64,000 nt of DNA from Streptomyces sp. NBC_00663 (GCF_036226885.1 NZ_CP109027.1:372001-436000); one strand, 5' to 3'; shown: positions 1-8,254, counted from the first letter of the stretch. The notes: generated by a model not told the origin, from the sequence alone. Made by a program: numbers and translations.

Positions 1-458
1 TCACCCTCGGCCATGTCCAGGGCCCGGACTGGCTGGGTGACCCGGCCACCGCGATGCCCGCCATCATCTTGATGTCGGTCTGGCAAGGCGTCGGCTTCCA
101 CATGATCATCTGGCTGGCCGGTCTCCAGACCATCCCCGCCGAGCTGTACGAGGCCGCCGAACTCGACGGAGCCACCCCCTGGCACCGCTTCCGCCACGTC
201 ACCTGGCCCGGACTGCGCGCCACACGCACCTTCGTGCTCGTCACCATCACCATCGCGGCGTTCAGCCTCTTCACCCAGATCAGGGTGATGACCCAGGGCG
301 GCCCGCTCGACTCCACCACCACCGTCGTCTTCCAGGCGGTGCGCACCGGCTACGACCAGCAGCAGACCGCCTACGCGGCGGCCATCTCACTGGTCTTCTT
401 CCTGCTCGTCCTGACCGTGTCGCTCATCCAGCGGTTCCTGACCCGGGAGAAGGACTGA
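1..458 (+). CDS. Sugar ABC transporter permease, MalF/UgpA type (5' end outside window)
   Basis: Membrane permease of a carbohydrate ABC importer. The reading frame is open from base 3, so the start codon lies before the window and about 151 C-terminal codons remain. The cytoplasmic EAA loop that contacts the ATPase is visible (YEAAELDGATPWHRFRHVTWP), followed by hydrophobic segments and a short charged tail (RFLTREKD). The stop codon is one base from the ATG of the next permease, so the two are translationally linked. With the GH32 enzyme downstream it probably imports fructo-oligosaccharides or a similar sugar; the substrate is inferred from context only. Confidence 0.93.
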   Translation, partial: TLGHVQGPDWLGDPATAMPAIILMSVWQGVGFHMIIWLAGLQTIPAELYEAAELDGATPWHRFRHVTWPGLRATRTFVLVTITIAAFSLFTQIRVMTQGGPLDSTTTVVFQAVRTGYDQQQTAYAAAISLVFFLLVLTVSLIQRFLTREKD

Positions 459-459
459 C

Positions 460-1332
460 ATGACCTCCCTCCTCAAGCGGATCAGCGGCCACGCCGGCCG
501 CATCGTCCTGGCCCTGGTCTTCGCACTCCCCCTGCTCTTCATGCTGGTCTCGTCGCTCAAGACCGACGACCAGATCTTCGGCGACCTCGGCTCCCCGCGC
601 GCCTTCCTCCCGGTCGGCGCCCTGTCGCTGGACAACTACACGGCCATGTTCGACCGGGTCCCCGCGGCACGGTTCCTGCTGAACTCCGTGCTGATCTCCT
701 CGATCACGGTGGTCCTCGGCGTCATCATCAACAGCCTGGCCGCCTTCGCGCTCTCACGCATGCAATGGCCGGGCCGCAGGCTCGTCCTGACCACCGTCAT
801 CGCCACCCTCATCGTGCCGTTCGAGACCTTCGCGCTGCCGCTGGTGTGGTGGGTCAACCAACTGCCGCTGCTGCGCGTGAACGGCTTCCACCTGGAGTGG
901 ACCACCGGATGGATGGACACCTACCAGGTGCAGATCCTCCCGTTCGCCGCCAATGCCTTCTCGATCTTCTTCTTCCACCAGTTCTTCCAGAGCATCCCCA
1001 AGGAACTCGACGAAGCGGCGATCATGGACGGCGCCGGCTGGTTCACCATCTACCGCCGCATCGTGATGCCCCTGTCCGGCCCGGCCGTCGCCACCGTCGC
1101 CATCCTCACCTTCCTGCCCGCCTGGAACTCCTACCTGTGGCCGCTGATGGTCGTCCAGAGCGAGGAACTGCGACCGGTGATGGTCGGCATCTCCTACTTC
1201 TTCCAGCTCAACGTGGGCTGGGGCCAGATCATGGCCTACTCGTCCATGATCACCGTGCCGATCCTCGCCCTGTTCGTGGCGTTCCAGCGGTCGTTCGTCA
1301 ACAGCATCGCCTCCACCGGCGTCAAGGGCTGA
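460..1332 (+). CDS. Sugar ABC transporter permease, MalG/UgpE type
   Basis: Second permease of the heterodimeric carbohydrate importer, 290 residues with about six membrane segments. The N-terminal segment is near residues 13-33, and the conserved EAA loop starts near residue 183 (DEAAIMDGAGWFTIYRRIVMP). It ends in VKG, as many MalG-type permeases do. The ATG is preceded by GAGAAGG within the end of the upstream gene. No ATPase gene is present; in Streptomyces a shared ATPase (MsiK) commonly serves such importers, which is family knowledge and not seen here. The solute-binding protein is presumably upstream of the window. Confidence 0.95.
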   Translation: MTSLLKRISGHAGRIVLALVFALPLLFMLVSSLKTDDQIFGDLGSPRAFLPVGALSLDNYTAMFDRVPAARFLLNSVLISSITVVLGVIINSLAAFALSRMQWPGRRLVLTTVIATLIVPFETFALPLVWWVNQLPLLRVNGFHLEWTTGWMDTYQVQILPFAANAFSIFFFHQFFQSIPKELDEAAIMDGAGWFTIYRRIVMPLSGPAVATVAILTFLPAWNSYLWPLMVVQSEELRPVMVGISYFFQLNVGWGQIMAYSSMITVPILALFVAFQRSFVNSIASTGVKG

Positions 1333-1375
1333 CCCCCGCACCGCACTGACGGTTCCGCCGCGTCCTCATGACTTC

Positions 1376-1390
1376 CGTGCGCTTCGCACG
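1376..1390 (+). other. Short hairpin in the GH32 leader
   Basis: CGTGCG and CGCACG flank a three-base loop (CTT), immediately before the AGAAAGG ribosome-binding site of the GH32 gene. It is too short to be called a terminator; it could be a weak attenuator or chance. Confidence 0.3.
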
Positions 1391-1408
1391 CCCTGAGAAA
1401 GGCTCCGT

Positions 1409-2875
1409 GTGTCCACGTCGCCCGCCGACCCCCACCTGCCCGCGGTCCATCTGCGACCGCCCCGCAACTGGATCAACGACCCCAACGGCCTGGTCTTCCA
1501 CGACGGCTATTACCACGTCTTCTTCCAGTACAACCCGCACGGCCCCCAGCACGCGAACATGCACTGGGGCCACTACCGGAGCCCCGACCTGCTCACCTGG
1601 GAGCCCCTCCCCGTTGCCCTCGCCCCCACGCCCGGCGGCTACGACGCCGACGGCTGCTACTCGGGCAACGCCGTCTCCGTCGAGGGCCGCATCGTGGCCT
1701 TCTACTCCGCCCACCGCGACGACCGCTGGTGGCAGCCCGTCACCACGGCCGCGTCGCACGACAACGGCCGCACCTGGGCCAAGCGCCCTCACCTGCTCAT
1801 CCCCGAGCCACCCGCCGGCACCACCATGTACCGGGACCCCTACGTCTGGCGGCAGGACGACCGCTGGCGGATGCTGGTCGGCTCCGCCCTCGACGACGGC
1901 CGCGCCGCGGCGCTGCTGTACGAGTCCGACGACCTGGAGCACTGGTCCTACCGAGGCCCCTTCCACACCAGCGACACCACCGCCGGCACGGGCCCGATCG
2001 GCTGGGAATGCCCCCAGTACGCCACCTTCGGCGACCGAAGCGCCCTGATCCTCAGCGACTGGACCCCTCAGGGCGGCCCCAGCCACACCACCGTCATCAC
2101 CGGCCGGGAGAACGACGGACGCTTCGAGGCGGCCACGGCTCCCGTGCCACTGGACCACGGCCCCGACTTCTACGCCCCCGCCCTGCTCAAGGCCCCCGGA
2201 GAAGACCGCTGGCTGATGTGGGGCTGGGCCTGGGAAGCCCGGGACGACGCCTGGACGCACGAAGCGGGCTGGGCAGGCGTCCTCACGCTGCCCAGAGAGA
2301 TCAGCCTCACCGCCGACGGAACCCTCGCCCAGCGCCCCGCCCGCGAACTGCTGGCCCTGCGCGGCCCGCGCGTCCTCCACGGAACCGGCCACATCACACG
2401 GACCGAGCCGGCCGAACTCGGCCAGGTCAGCCACACCTTCGACCTCACCGCCGCCCTGACACCGGACCCCACCGGCACCAGCGGGCTGCGCCTGATCACC
2501 TCGACCGACGACTCCGAGTACCTCGACATCAGCCTCGACCCCACGACAGGCCGCCTCGTCGTCGACCGCACCCACGCCTCGCCGGACACTCGGGCACGGG
2601 GAGGGACGTACACCGCGCCGTGCCCTGCTGCGGCACGCCCCAACACCCCGGTCGAACTCCGGGTGATCGTGGACCGCTCGATAGCCGAGGTCTACCTGGC
2701 CGACGAACAGGTCCTCACCCTGAGGTTCTACCCGTCCACTGACGGACCGTGGCGGCTCCAGGCCCGCACGACAGGGGCAGGGCGCGGAGAGTTCGCCGTC
2801 GCGGCATGGAACCTGTCCGCGCATGACCTCCCGCAGAAGGCCCAGTTGGCGGGCCGGGGCGCACAACGCGCCTGA
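1409..2875 (+). CDS. Glycoside hydrolase family 32 (fructan/sucrose hydrolase)
   Basis: Beta-fructosidase of 488 residues starting at GTG 1409 behind AGAAAGG. All three GH32 catalytic signatures are present: nucleophile Asp24 in WINDPNG, the transition-state Asp143 in YRDPYVW, and acid/base Glu200 in WECPQ. A five-bladed propeller (about residues 15-310) is followed by a C-terminal beta-sandwich (about 330-475). There is no signal peptide, so the enzyme is probably intracellular and acts on sugars imported by the upstream permeases. Inulin- or levan-derived oligosaccharides or sucrose are likely substrates; the sequence alone does not decide between them. Probably one operon with the two permeases (76-bp gap). 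Confidence 0.93.
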   Translation: MSTSPADPHLPAVHLRPPRNWINDPNGLVFHDGYYHVFFQYNPHGPQHANMHWGHYRSPDLLTWEPLPVALAPTPGGYDADGCYSGNAVSVEGRIVAFYSAHRDDRWWQPVTTAASHDNGRTWAKRPHLLIPEPPAGTTMYRDPYVWRQDDRWRMLVGSALDDGRAAALLYESDDLEHWSYRGPFHTSDTTAGTGPIGWECPQYATFGDRSALILSDWTPQGGPSHTTVITGRENDGRFEAATAPVPLDHGPDFYAPALLKAPGEDRWLMWGWAWEARDDAWTHEAGWAGVLTLPREISLTADGTLAQRPARELLALRGPRVLHGTGHITRTEPAELGQVSHTFDLTAALTPDPTGTSGLRLITSTDDSEYLDISLDPTTGRLVVDRTHASPDTRARGGTYTAPCPAAARPNTPVELRVIVDRSIAEVYLADEQVLTLRFYPSTDGPWRLQARTTGAGRGEFAVAAWNLSAHDLPQKAQLAGRGAQRA

Positions 2876-3107
2876 TCCCCGGGGCGCACAAGCCCTGACG
2901 GCAGATACGTCCGCCTCGGCACCCAACGCCCTCACAGCGCCGTTGGCCGCGATCCGTGGCGCGGGGCGACAGCCCCGCGCCCTCCTTGAGAGGCAGCCAA
3001 CCACCACGGCTCGGTCTGCCCCTGACCGGCCGGCCTTGCGTGCGCTGCCCGGTGAGGCCCGGCCAACACCGCTGCCGCTGTCGCTTCCTCGCTGGGCCGC
3101 CGACGGC

Positions 3108-4082
3108 TCAGGCAGCGGCCAGCTTCCGGATGCGCGGATGGTTCTCCAGTGCCCAGCGCACCGTCTTCGGCGGGCGCCCGAGCAGCGTCGCGAGTTGGTC
3201 GGTGGTGCCGCGATAACCGCCGCCGCCCATCAGCCTGGTCAGCGTCTTCAGATGCTCCGCGGTGTGCGGGAGCGCGCCCAGGGCGGTGTCGATGTAGGTG
3301 GCGTTCCAGGTCTCGACGTCTTCGGGAACGTAGGTGACCGGGCGTCCCAGTACGGCGGCGTAGTCCTCCGCGAAACCGTGCATGTCCTTCCACTCCGGGC
3401 CGTTGAGGTCGTAGGACTTCGCGATGTGCGGCTCCGGGTCGGTCAGGATCTTCACGCACAGCTCCGCCACGTCGTAGCCCGCGATGGGTGCGAGTCGGTG
3501 GTCGGCGAAGGGCAGGCGCAGTTCGCCCCGACTCAGCGGCTCGAGGGCCAGCCAGGTCATCAGTGGGTTCTCGACGAACATGGCGCCGCGGATGTTGACG
3601 GTCGGCAGGCCGGACCAGTCCAGCACCTGCTCCGCGACCCAGTGGGCCCGCTGCTGCGGTGACCAGTCGGCGATGAGTCCGCCGAGCCACGCGCGCCGTT
3701 CCTCCTCCGGCGCGGTCATCTTCTCGAACGTCATGAACGACTGCTCGTACTCGGAGATGTTGACGAACACCTCGATGTCGCCCTGGGCCCGCGCCGCTGC
3801 GGCCATCAGGCTGACGGCGTCGGTGTAGTACGGCGACAGGCTCATGCTGAAGTAGATGCGTCGGACGCCCCTCAGCGCGGCGGTGACGTCGGCGATGGTG
3901 AGCAGGTCACCGACGAAGACCTCGGCGCCGGCCTGGCGGAGCGAGTGCGCGCGTTCGTCGTCCTGGCGCACGAACGCCCGTACCGGGTGCCCTTGTTCGA
4001 GCAGCATGTCGACCATCGTGCGGCTCACTCCACCGATCTCCCCGGCGGCTCCGGTGATCAGGATGGGGTTGCGCTCTGACAT
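3108..4082 (-). CDS. NmrA-like NAD(P)-binding oxidoreductase
   Basis: Atypical short-chain dehydrogenase of the NmrA/NAD(P)H-binding type, about 324 residues. A Rossmann nucleotide-binding loop (TGAAGEIGG) sits at the N terminus. The C-terminal substrate half contains a conserved NIRGAMFVENPL segment. ATG 4082 is preferred over the TTG just before it because GAGGACA lies at good spacing. The classical YxxxK pair is not obvious, as is usual for NmrA-type proteins, which may be sensors rather than enzymes. It lies on the same strand as the SDR gene upstream (66-bp gap beyond that gene's stop), so co-transcription from the operator-bearing promoter near 5.0 kb is possible. Substrate unknown. Confidence 0.85.
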   Translation of the reverse strand: MSERNPILITGAAGEIGGVSRTMVDMLLEQGHPVRAFVRQDDERAHSLRQAGAEVFVGDLLTIADVTAALRGVRRIYFSMSLSPYYTDAVSLMAAAARAQGDIEVFVNISEYEQSFMTFEKMTAPEEERRAWLGGLIADWSPQQRAHWVAEQVLDWSGLPTVNIRGAMFVENPLMTWLALEPLSRGELRLPFADHRLAPIAGYDVAELCVKILTDPEPHIAKSYDLNGPEWKDMHGFAEDYAAVLGRPVTYVPEDVETWNATYIDTALGALPHTAEHLKTLTRLMGGGGYRGTTDQLATLLGRPPKTVRWALENHPRIRKLAAA

Positions 4083-4148
4083 CAAGGTGTCCTCTGGTTG
4101 CTGGGAATGGTGTGTTCGGACTGGGTGTTGGGTCCGAGCGCCGGTGCG

Positions 4149-4958
4149 TCAGCCGGACAGCTGGTTCATCTTGCGGATCTGCTTGTCGAAGACCGCGGCG
4201 GGAGCGAGGCGGCGCAGCAGGCGTGCGCGTCCGGCCAGGGGACCGGCGGTGTAGCGCGGCTTCGGGTCGGTCGCGGCCGCGACGATCGCCTGGGCGACGA
4301 CGGCCGGGGCGTCGCCGCCCCTGACCGCGTCCGCCATCACGCGGTCGACGGTCTGCCGCTGCTTCGCGTACGCGTGCAGCGGGGTGTCGGGTTTCGCGCT
4401 GTTGGCCTCGAACCCGGTCCTGGTGTAGGCGGGTTGGACGATGAGTGCCCGGACGCCGTGGTCACGGACTTCGTGGTCCAGGGACTCGGTGTAGCCCTCG
4501 ACCGCGTGCTTGGAGGCGGCGTAGGCGGCCATGTACGGCTGGGGCAGGAACCCGAGCACGGACGAGATGTTGATGATGCGCCCGCGCCCCTGAGCGCGCA
4601 TGTGCGGCAGGACCTCGTTCACCATGCGCATGACGCCGAAGACGTTGGTGTCGAAGACGGCCCGGGCCTGTGCGACGGAGGTTTCCTCCGCCGCCCCCAT
4701 CGAGCCGACGCCGGCATTGTTGACCAGGACGTCGATCCGCCCGAAGCGCTCGCTCACCTCCTGGACCGCTGCGGCGACCGAGGCGTCATTGGCGACGTCG
4801 AGGCCGAGGAGCGTCACACCGCCGAGAGGGGCGACGCCTGAGGTGTTACGGCTTGTGCCGACCACGTCGAAACCCGCCGCGACGAGGGCGAGCGCGGCTT
4901 CCTTCCCGATGCCGGACGACGCGCCCGTCACGACTGCCACCGGCTTGCCTGTCAGCAT
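4149..4958 (-). CDS. Classical short-chain dehydrogenase/reductase (SDR)
   Basis: NAD(P)-dependent SDR of 269 residues. Visible motifs are TGASSGIGK (cofactor), NNAG (core fold) and YAASK (catalytic Tyr/Lys). The frame stays open to 5027, but that extension would translate through a paired operator, so the start is placed at ATG 4958 (4961 is possible), behind GGAGTCC. Two palindromes of the AAACCGATCGGTTT type (4980-5017) lie 20-60 bp upstream, tying this gene to the TetR regulon of the 53-60 kb block. It is divergent from a tetR remnant. Substrate unknown; oxidation or reduction of a small alcohol or ketone is the family activity. Confidence 0.92.
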   Translation of the reverse strand: MLTGKPVAVVTGASSGIGKEAALALVAAGFDVVGTSRNTSGVAPLGGVTLLGLDVANDASVAAAVQEVSERFGRIDVLVNNAGVGSMGAAEETSVAQARAVFDTNVFGVMRMVNEVLPHMRAQGRGRIINISSVLGFLPQPYMAAYAASKHAVEGYTESLDHEVRDHGVRALIVQPAYTRTGFEANSAKPDTPLHAYAKQRQTVDRVMADAVRGGDAPAVVAQAIVAAATDPKPRYTAGPLAGRARLLRRLAPAAVFDKQIRKMNQLSG

Positions 4959-4979
4959 CATGGACTCCAGCACTCGTTG

Positions 4980-5017
4980 AAACCGATCGGTTTTCCCCAC
5001 AGTAAACAGATCGGTTT
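4980..5017. promoter_or_regulatory. Paired TetR-type operator upstream of SDR
   Basis: AAACCGATCGGTTT at 4980-4993 and AAACAGATCGGTTT at 5004-5017, centres 24 bp apart. They lie between the divergent SDR gene and the decayed tetR gene, where an operator controlling both would sit. The same motif recurs across the window. Confidence 0.8.
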
Positions 5018-5050
5018 CCGCATGCAAGTTCCAACAGGGAGGATGAGGGC

Positions 5051-5409
5051 ATGGTCAGGGTCAGCCCGTCGGACAGGCGTGAGAGCGTCATCCGTGCGGC
5101 GATCACCGAGTTCGCGCGTACGGGCTACCGCGGCACCTCCACCGCGGCGATCGCCCAGCGGGTGGGTCCCGCTTGGCTTTCGAGCGGGCGGCCGACGGGG
5201 CGGAGGACATCGAGCAGGCCACCCAGGCGATGACGCAGGCTTACGCGCAGCTGATCTCACACCCCGAAACGCTCCTGATGCCGATGCAGGGGTATGCCAC
5301 CGTGACGGCCGCCGAAGCGCAGGGCGATGAGCTGATCGGCGAGCTCGTCCGGGCCGACTGGATGAGCATCTGGGAAACCGTGCACCTGCCGCTGGACGCC
5401 GGGAAATGA
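5051..5409 (+). pseudogene. Decayed tetR, relative of the gene at 58152-58676
   Basis: The start (ATG 5051) and the first ~37 codons read as a TetR helix-turn-helix (RRESVIRAAITEFARTGYRG, TAAIAQRVG) and match the intact TetR at 58152-58676 closely. About 29 codons are then missing (the KQPYLFRLFPDKK to TRS part of the intact protein) and the frame shifts. Homology resumes at 5173 in another frame (AFERAADG, then SHPETLLMPMQGY and SIWETVHLPLDAGK) and stops at 5409, some 20 residues before the end of the intact protein. It cannot make a working regulator. It lies directly downstream of the paired operator at 4980-5017. Confidence 0.85.
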
Positions 5410-5432
5410 GAGGGCTCCGGGAACGCGATGCG

Positions 5433-5530
5433 TCAGCGCACGCCTGCCGCGTCGCGCAGGGTGGTCACGGTGGGCGCGACGAGGCCGGTCAGGTTGTCGG
5501 CTGGACTCCCGCACGGGCAGGTGAGCCCCG
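5433..5530 (-). pseudogene. C-terminal scrap of a second tetR, relative of 57558-58127
   Basis: On the minus strand the last ~22 codons read ADNLTGLVAPTVTTLRDAAG plus VR-stop. They match the end of the intact TetR at 57558-58127 (ADNLSGLVAPTVATLLDAAG plus VR) nearly base for base, including the bases after the stop (TGACGCATCGC in both). Homology fades within about 30 bases upstream. The other paralogue (55654-56223) is a poorer match (ADTQAGLTAPTVTALL). The scrap is convergent with the tetR remnant at 5051-5409, exactly as in the intact cassette. Confidence 0.8.
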
Positions 5531-5660
5531 ATGCAGGCTCGACGACGGCCCGGGGGAAGGCCGTCGCCGAGCCATGAGGGTGTGCGCGCCCGTCGTCCCC
5601 GGCAGGGCGACGCACACCAGGGCCACTCCGAGCAGTGGCCCGTCTGGGATGACCCGCCGT

Positions 5661-5784
5661 CACACCGGCACGGCGGTCCCGCGCCGGGCGATTGCAGCCT
5701 GCACCGACGGGTGGGCGGTCGGCTTCGCCGGAAGCCTGGGGGGCGGAGCCGTCGATGGCCCCTCGGCGTCACGCGCGGAAGCCT
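5661..5784 (-). pseudogene. N-terminal scrap of the 4Fe-4S protein gene at 56342-57466
   Basis: Minus-strand codons spell ARDAEGPSTAPPPRLPAKPT and then AHPSVQAAIARRGT. The intact 4Fe-4S protein begins with ARDTEGRPTPPRLPAKL and AHPSVRAVLARRGT. The ATG of the intact gene is AGG here (5782-5784), so initiation is lost, and a stop follows after about 40 codons. DNA homology continues upstream into the operator pair at 5825-5861. The part encoding the iron-sulfur clusters is gone. Confidence 0.82.
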
Positions 5785-5824
5785 TCCCCGCTCCTGCGGG
5801 TTCGAGCCTCGCCAGCACGGCGAG

Positions 5825-5861
5825 GAACCGACCGGTTTCGTCACTGTAAACCGATCGGTTT
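5825..5861. promoter_or_regulatory. Paired TetR-type operator in front of the 4Fe-4S gene remnant
   Basis: GAACCGACCGGTTT at 5825-5838 and AAACCGATCGGTTT at 5848-5861, centres 23 bp apart. This is the same spacing as the pair in front of the intact 4Fe-4S gene (56259-56295), and the sequence between them is recognisably related. It now precedes only a broken gene. Confidence 0.78.
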
Positions 5862-6127
5862 TTGTGCGCAAGCCTGAGCCGTGGGTCAGCCCCTGCCCGG
5901 CCCCGCCCTATCGAGGTACGACCCACAGTCGGCACTCACATCGGCCGTGCCGCCGACGGCAGGGCGCTGCCGGCGACCCGCTCGGCTTCGATCCGAGGCC
6001 GCTGCACAGGGCGGCTCGGTGACCTCCGCCGCTGGCGCGCTTCTGCGACCTTTCGGCGTCAAGGACTACCCCTGTCGCACTCCCCCGCCGCGGTGCCGTC
6101 GGTCGCCGCGGGCATCCGGTCGAGGAC
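5862..6127. other. Non-coding stretch beyond the decayed cassette
   Basis: About 265 bp between the cassette remnant and the MerR gene. No frame here has convincing coding character or a recognisable protein fragment, and no clear terminator or repeat was seen. Confidence 0.4.
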
Positions 6128-6820
6128 TCACGCTGCCGGATGCCCGGACCGTCCACACGTATGGCGATCATGGCGCCGGTGATTCGCGTCCTCCTGCGCG
6201 AGGCGCCGCAGCAGGCTGACGACCGGCTCGAACAGCACACTGAGGACCACCGCCCGCTCGGCCAGGGCGATCTGGTCCTCGATCCCTTCGAGCTGCGCGA
6301 GATCCAGGTCCGCGGTGGAGGTGGCGAGCCGCGCGTAGGGGATGAGGTCGTCGGCCGTGTAGTCGGTGCCGAGGTGGCTCAGTGCCGCGAGACTCTCGGC
6401 GAGCGCCGGGCGGTGCGGCGAGGCGTCGGAGATCCGCCAGCCCATGCTCTCGATGAGAGCCTCGACCCTCGCGGCGGCTCCACCGGGTGCCGCCTCCTCG
6501 ACGGCACCCTCAGGACCCTCGCCGCCCCTCCCGCGCGTCGCCGCGGCAGGAACCGGCAGAGCATGGTGGACGACCCCCAGGGTCTCGAACGCGTCCAACG
6601 GCTGCTCGACCGCTTCGAGCACTTCCCGGGCGCGAGCGACGGACAGACCGCCGAGCTGGATGAGGGAACGGATCAGACGCAGCCGTTGGATGTGCTCCTC
6701 GTCGTACTCGACCGTCGTCGGGTTCAGTACGCGGCCCTCAGGGAGCAGCCCCTCCCGCCGGTAGTACTTGATGGTCGCCACCGGCACCCCGGACCGTCGA
6801 CTGAGCTCCGAAATCTTCAT
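6128..6820 (-). CDS. MerR-family transcriptional regulator
   Basis: MerR-type regulator of about 230 residues. The N-terminal winged helix is clear (MKISELSRRSGVPVATIKYY, then REGLL), followed by the MerR dimerisation helix region (IQRLRLIRSLIQLGGLSV). A longer, alanine-rich effector region fills residues 90-230. Start ATG 6820 sits behind GAGGGAGCGC; the longer open frame is discounted because it runs through the probable operator boxes. No cysteine cluster is visible, so the ligand is probably organic rather than a metal. It is divergent from the DUF6230 operon, with two inverted-repeat boxes between them (6882-6925). Confidence 0.9.
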   Translation of the reverse strand: MKISELSRRSGVPVATIKYYRREGLLPEGRVLNPTTVEYDEEHIQRLRLIRSLIQLGGLSVARAREVLEAVEQPLDAFETLGVVHHALPVPAAATRGRGGEGPEGAVEEAAPGGAAARVEALIESMGWRISDASPHRPALAESLAALSHLGTDYTADDLIPYARLATSTADLDLAQLEGIEDQIALAERAVVLSVLFEPVVSLLRRLAQEDANHRRHDRHTCGRSGHPAA

Positions 6821-6881
6821 GCGCTCCCTCACGCTCAACTGCCCCAGCAGTATCGCAGTTACCTGGGGTTGCACTCGTGAT

Positions 6882-6925
6882 CTCGATAGTGCCAGTATCG
6901 GGCACTCGGTAGTACCACTATCGAG
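6882..6925. promoter_or_regulatory. Twin MerR-like inverted repeats
   Basis: CGATAGTGCCAGTATCG (6884-6900) and CGGTAGTACCACTATCG (6907-6923) are two related 17-bp inverted repeats, 23 bp apart. CTCGATAGTG (6882-6891) and CACTATCGAG (6916-6925) also form an outer inverted repeat. They lie between merR and the DUF6230 operon and are the likely MerR binding sites. Confidence 0.7.
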
Positions 6926-7098
6926 CGCTTCTTCGGCATGCCCGCTTCTCAGTGCGCGTGGACAACATGCTCCTGCGCGAGCGCGTGCAACGCCGTGGCC
7001 GCACCCGGCCGCAGCTCTTCCCCCTACCTCGGGCCCGGGCACCCGTGTCACCCCCGGATCCGGTCATCTCGTACGCCTCGACAACGGAGAACCTCACC

Positions 7099-7713
7099 AT
7101 GTCCCAGCGCATCGGCAAGACCCACTGGAAGCGTTTCGCGATCGGTGCGGTGCCGACCGTGGCCGCCACCGCGGCGGTCGCCGTCTCCATGGCCCAGGGG
7201 GCACTCGCCGCTTCGTTCAGCATCTCCGGTTCCGACTTCAAGGTCTCGGCCGGGAAGTTGAGCGGCACCGGCTTCGGCAACTACGCCACGGTCGACGTCG
7301 CCAAGAACGGCAAGCACGTACCCGTCTCCGTCTCGTCCATCAAGGACGCGGAGGTCACCGACATGTGCCAGTCCGTGCCGGTGGACATCCCGGTGCTCGG
7401 GACCTACACGATGACACTGGAGGCCGGTGGGTCGGGCACACCGGTCAAGGCCAAGGACCTGTACATAGACATGACCGACCTCAAGGCCAAGAAGGGCACC
7501 TTCACCAACATCGACATCGGTGTCGCCACCGGTTCCATGACGAAGAGCCAGGTCAACCCGAAGGACAAGGTCGATCCCAACGGCTACGCCCAGGAGGCGG
7601 ACAAGGTGGAGATCATCGACGCCCATCAGACGGTCTGGGCCACGACCGCGGGCACATTCGAACTGTCAGGCCTGCACATGAACATCGCAGCCGGTCGCCA
7701 CGACTGCTTCTGA
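7099..7713 (+). CDS. DUF6230 family secreted protein
   Basis: 204-residue exported protein of a family common in Streptomyces. A signal peptide ends near residue 35 (AVAVSMAQGALAA). The body is beta-rich with two cysteines (one near residue 93, one second from the C terminus) that could form a disulfide. Start ATG 7099 follows GGAGA. It is the first gene of a conserved DUF6230-DUF6114 pair followed by a third secreted or membrane-linked protein. The function of the family is not established, to my knowledge. Confidence 0.88.
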   Translation: MSQRIGKTHWKRFAIGAVPTVAATAAVAVSMAQGALAASFSISGSDFKVSAGKLSGTGFGNYATVDVAKNGKHVPVSVSSIKDAEVTDMCQSVPVDIPVLGTYTMTLEAGGSGTPVKAKDLYIDMTDLKAKKGTFTNIDIGVATGSMTKSQVNPKDKVDPNGYAQEADKVEIIDAHQTVWATTAGTFELSGLHMNIAAGRHDCF

Positions 7714-7718
7714 ACTCG

Positions 7719-7777
7719 CTCCCGCTCTCTCCCCCCACACACACAGCCCCCCTCCTTCTCCTTCCTTCTCCTTCTTA
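7719..7777 (+). repeat. Polypyrimidine tract between DUF6230 and DUF6114 genes
   Basis: About 60 bases that are almost all C and T, with only a short CA run and a couple of G bases near the 5' end. The last part contains CTCCTTCTCCTTCCTTCTCC. Such a tract is unusual in this GC-skew-poor genome and stands between two genes of one operon. Confidence 0.6.
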
Positions 7778-7795
7778 CGATCTGGGAGTTGCCAC

Positions 7796-8254
7796 ATGAC
7801 GAGTGCCGACGCGCCTGCGCACCCCCACAGTGACAGCGGCTTCGCCCGCGCTCGCCGTGACTTCCGGGCCTGGCGGCGCACCCGCCCCTTCTGGGCGGGC
7901 CTGCTGGTGCTGCTCGCCGCCGCGCCGATCATCTACCTCCCGTACTTCAACCTCTCCATAGGCGCCCTGTCCGTGGCGATGTCGACCACTGCGGGTGCCG
8001 GGTCCCTGGTCATCGGCCTGACGCTGATCGTCCTCGGTGGACTCCTCTGGTTCCAGCCGATCATCAGATTCTTCGCCGGCTGCGTCGCCATCTTCCTCGG
8101 CGTGCTGTCGTTGCCCATCTCCAACTTCGGCGGGTTCTTCTTCGGCACACTGTTCGCGGCCACGGGCGGACTGCTCGCTCTGGCCTGGGGTCCGGTGGAC
8201 GACGGCATACCCGGCGGCACCATCGCCTCGGAGGGAGAGCCGGCCAATGACTGA
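7796..8254 (+). CDS. DUF6114 family membrane protein
   Basis: 152-residue integral membrane protein with about four hydrophobic helices (residues ~32-50, 56-75, 78-100 and 104-128) and a basic N-terminal tail rich in Arg. It matches the DUF6114 family found beside DUF6230 in streptomycetes. Start ATG 7796 lies behind GGGAG. Its stop overlaps the start of the next gene (ATGACTGA), so the two are translationally coupled. Function unknown; a membrane partner for the secreted neighbours is an inference from synteny. Confidence 0.87.
   Translation: MTSADAPAHPHSDSGFARARRDFRAWRRTRPFWAGLLVLLAAAPIIYLPYFNLSIGALSVAMSTTAGAGSLVIGLTLIVLGGLLWFQPIIRFFAGCVAIFLGVLSLPISNFGGFFFGTLFAATGGLLALAWGPVDDGIPGGTIASEGEPAND

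Noticed and set aside
4980..5017. Operator pairs read as CRISPR repeats or IS ends
   Set aside because: The units are 14-bp palindromes in twos, with 10-11 bp between them, and have no spacer array, no cas genes and no transposase beside them.
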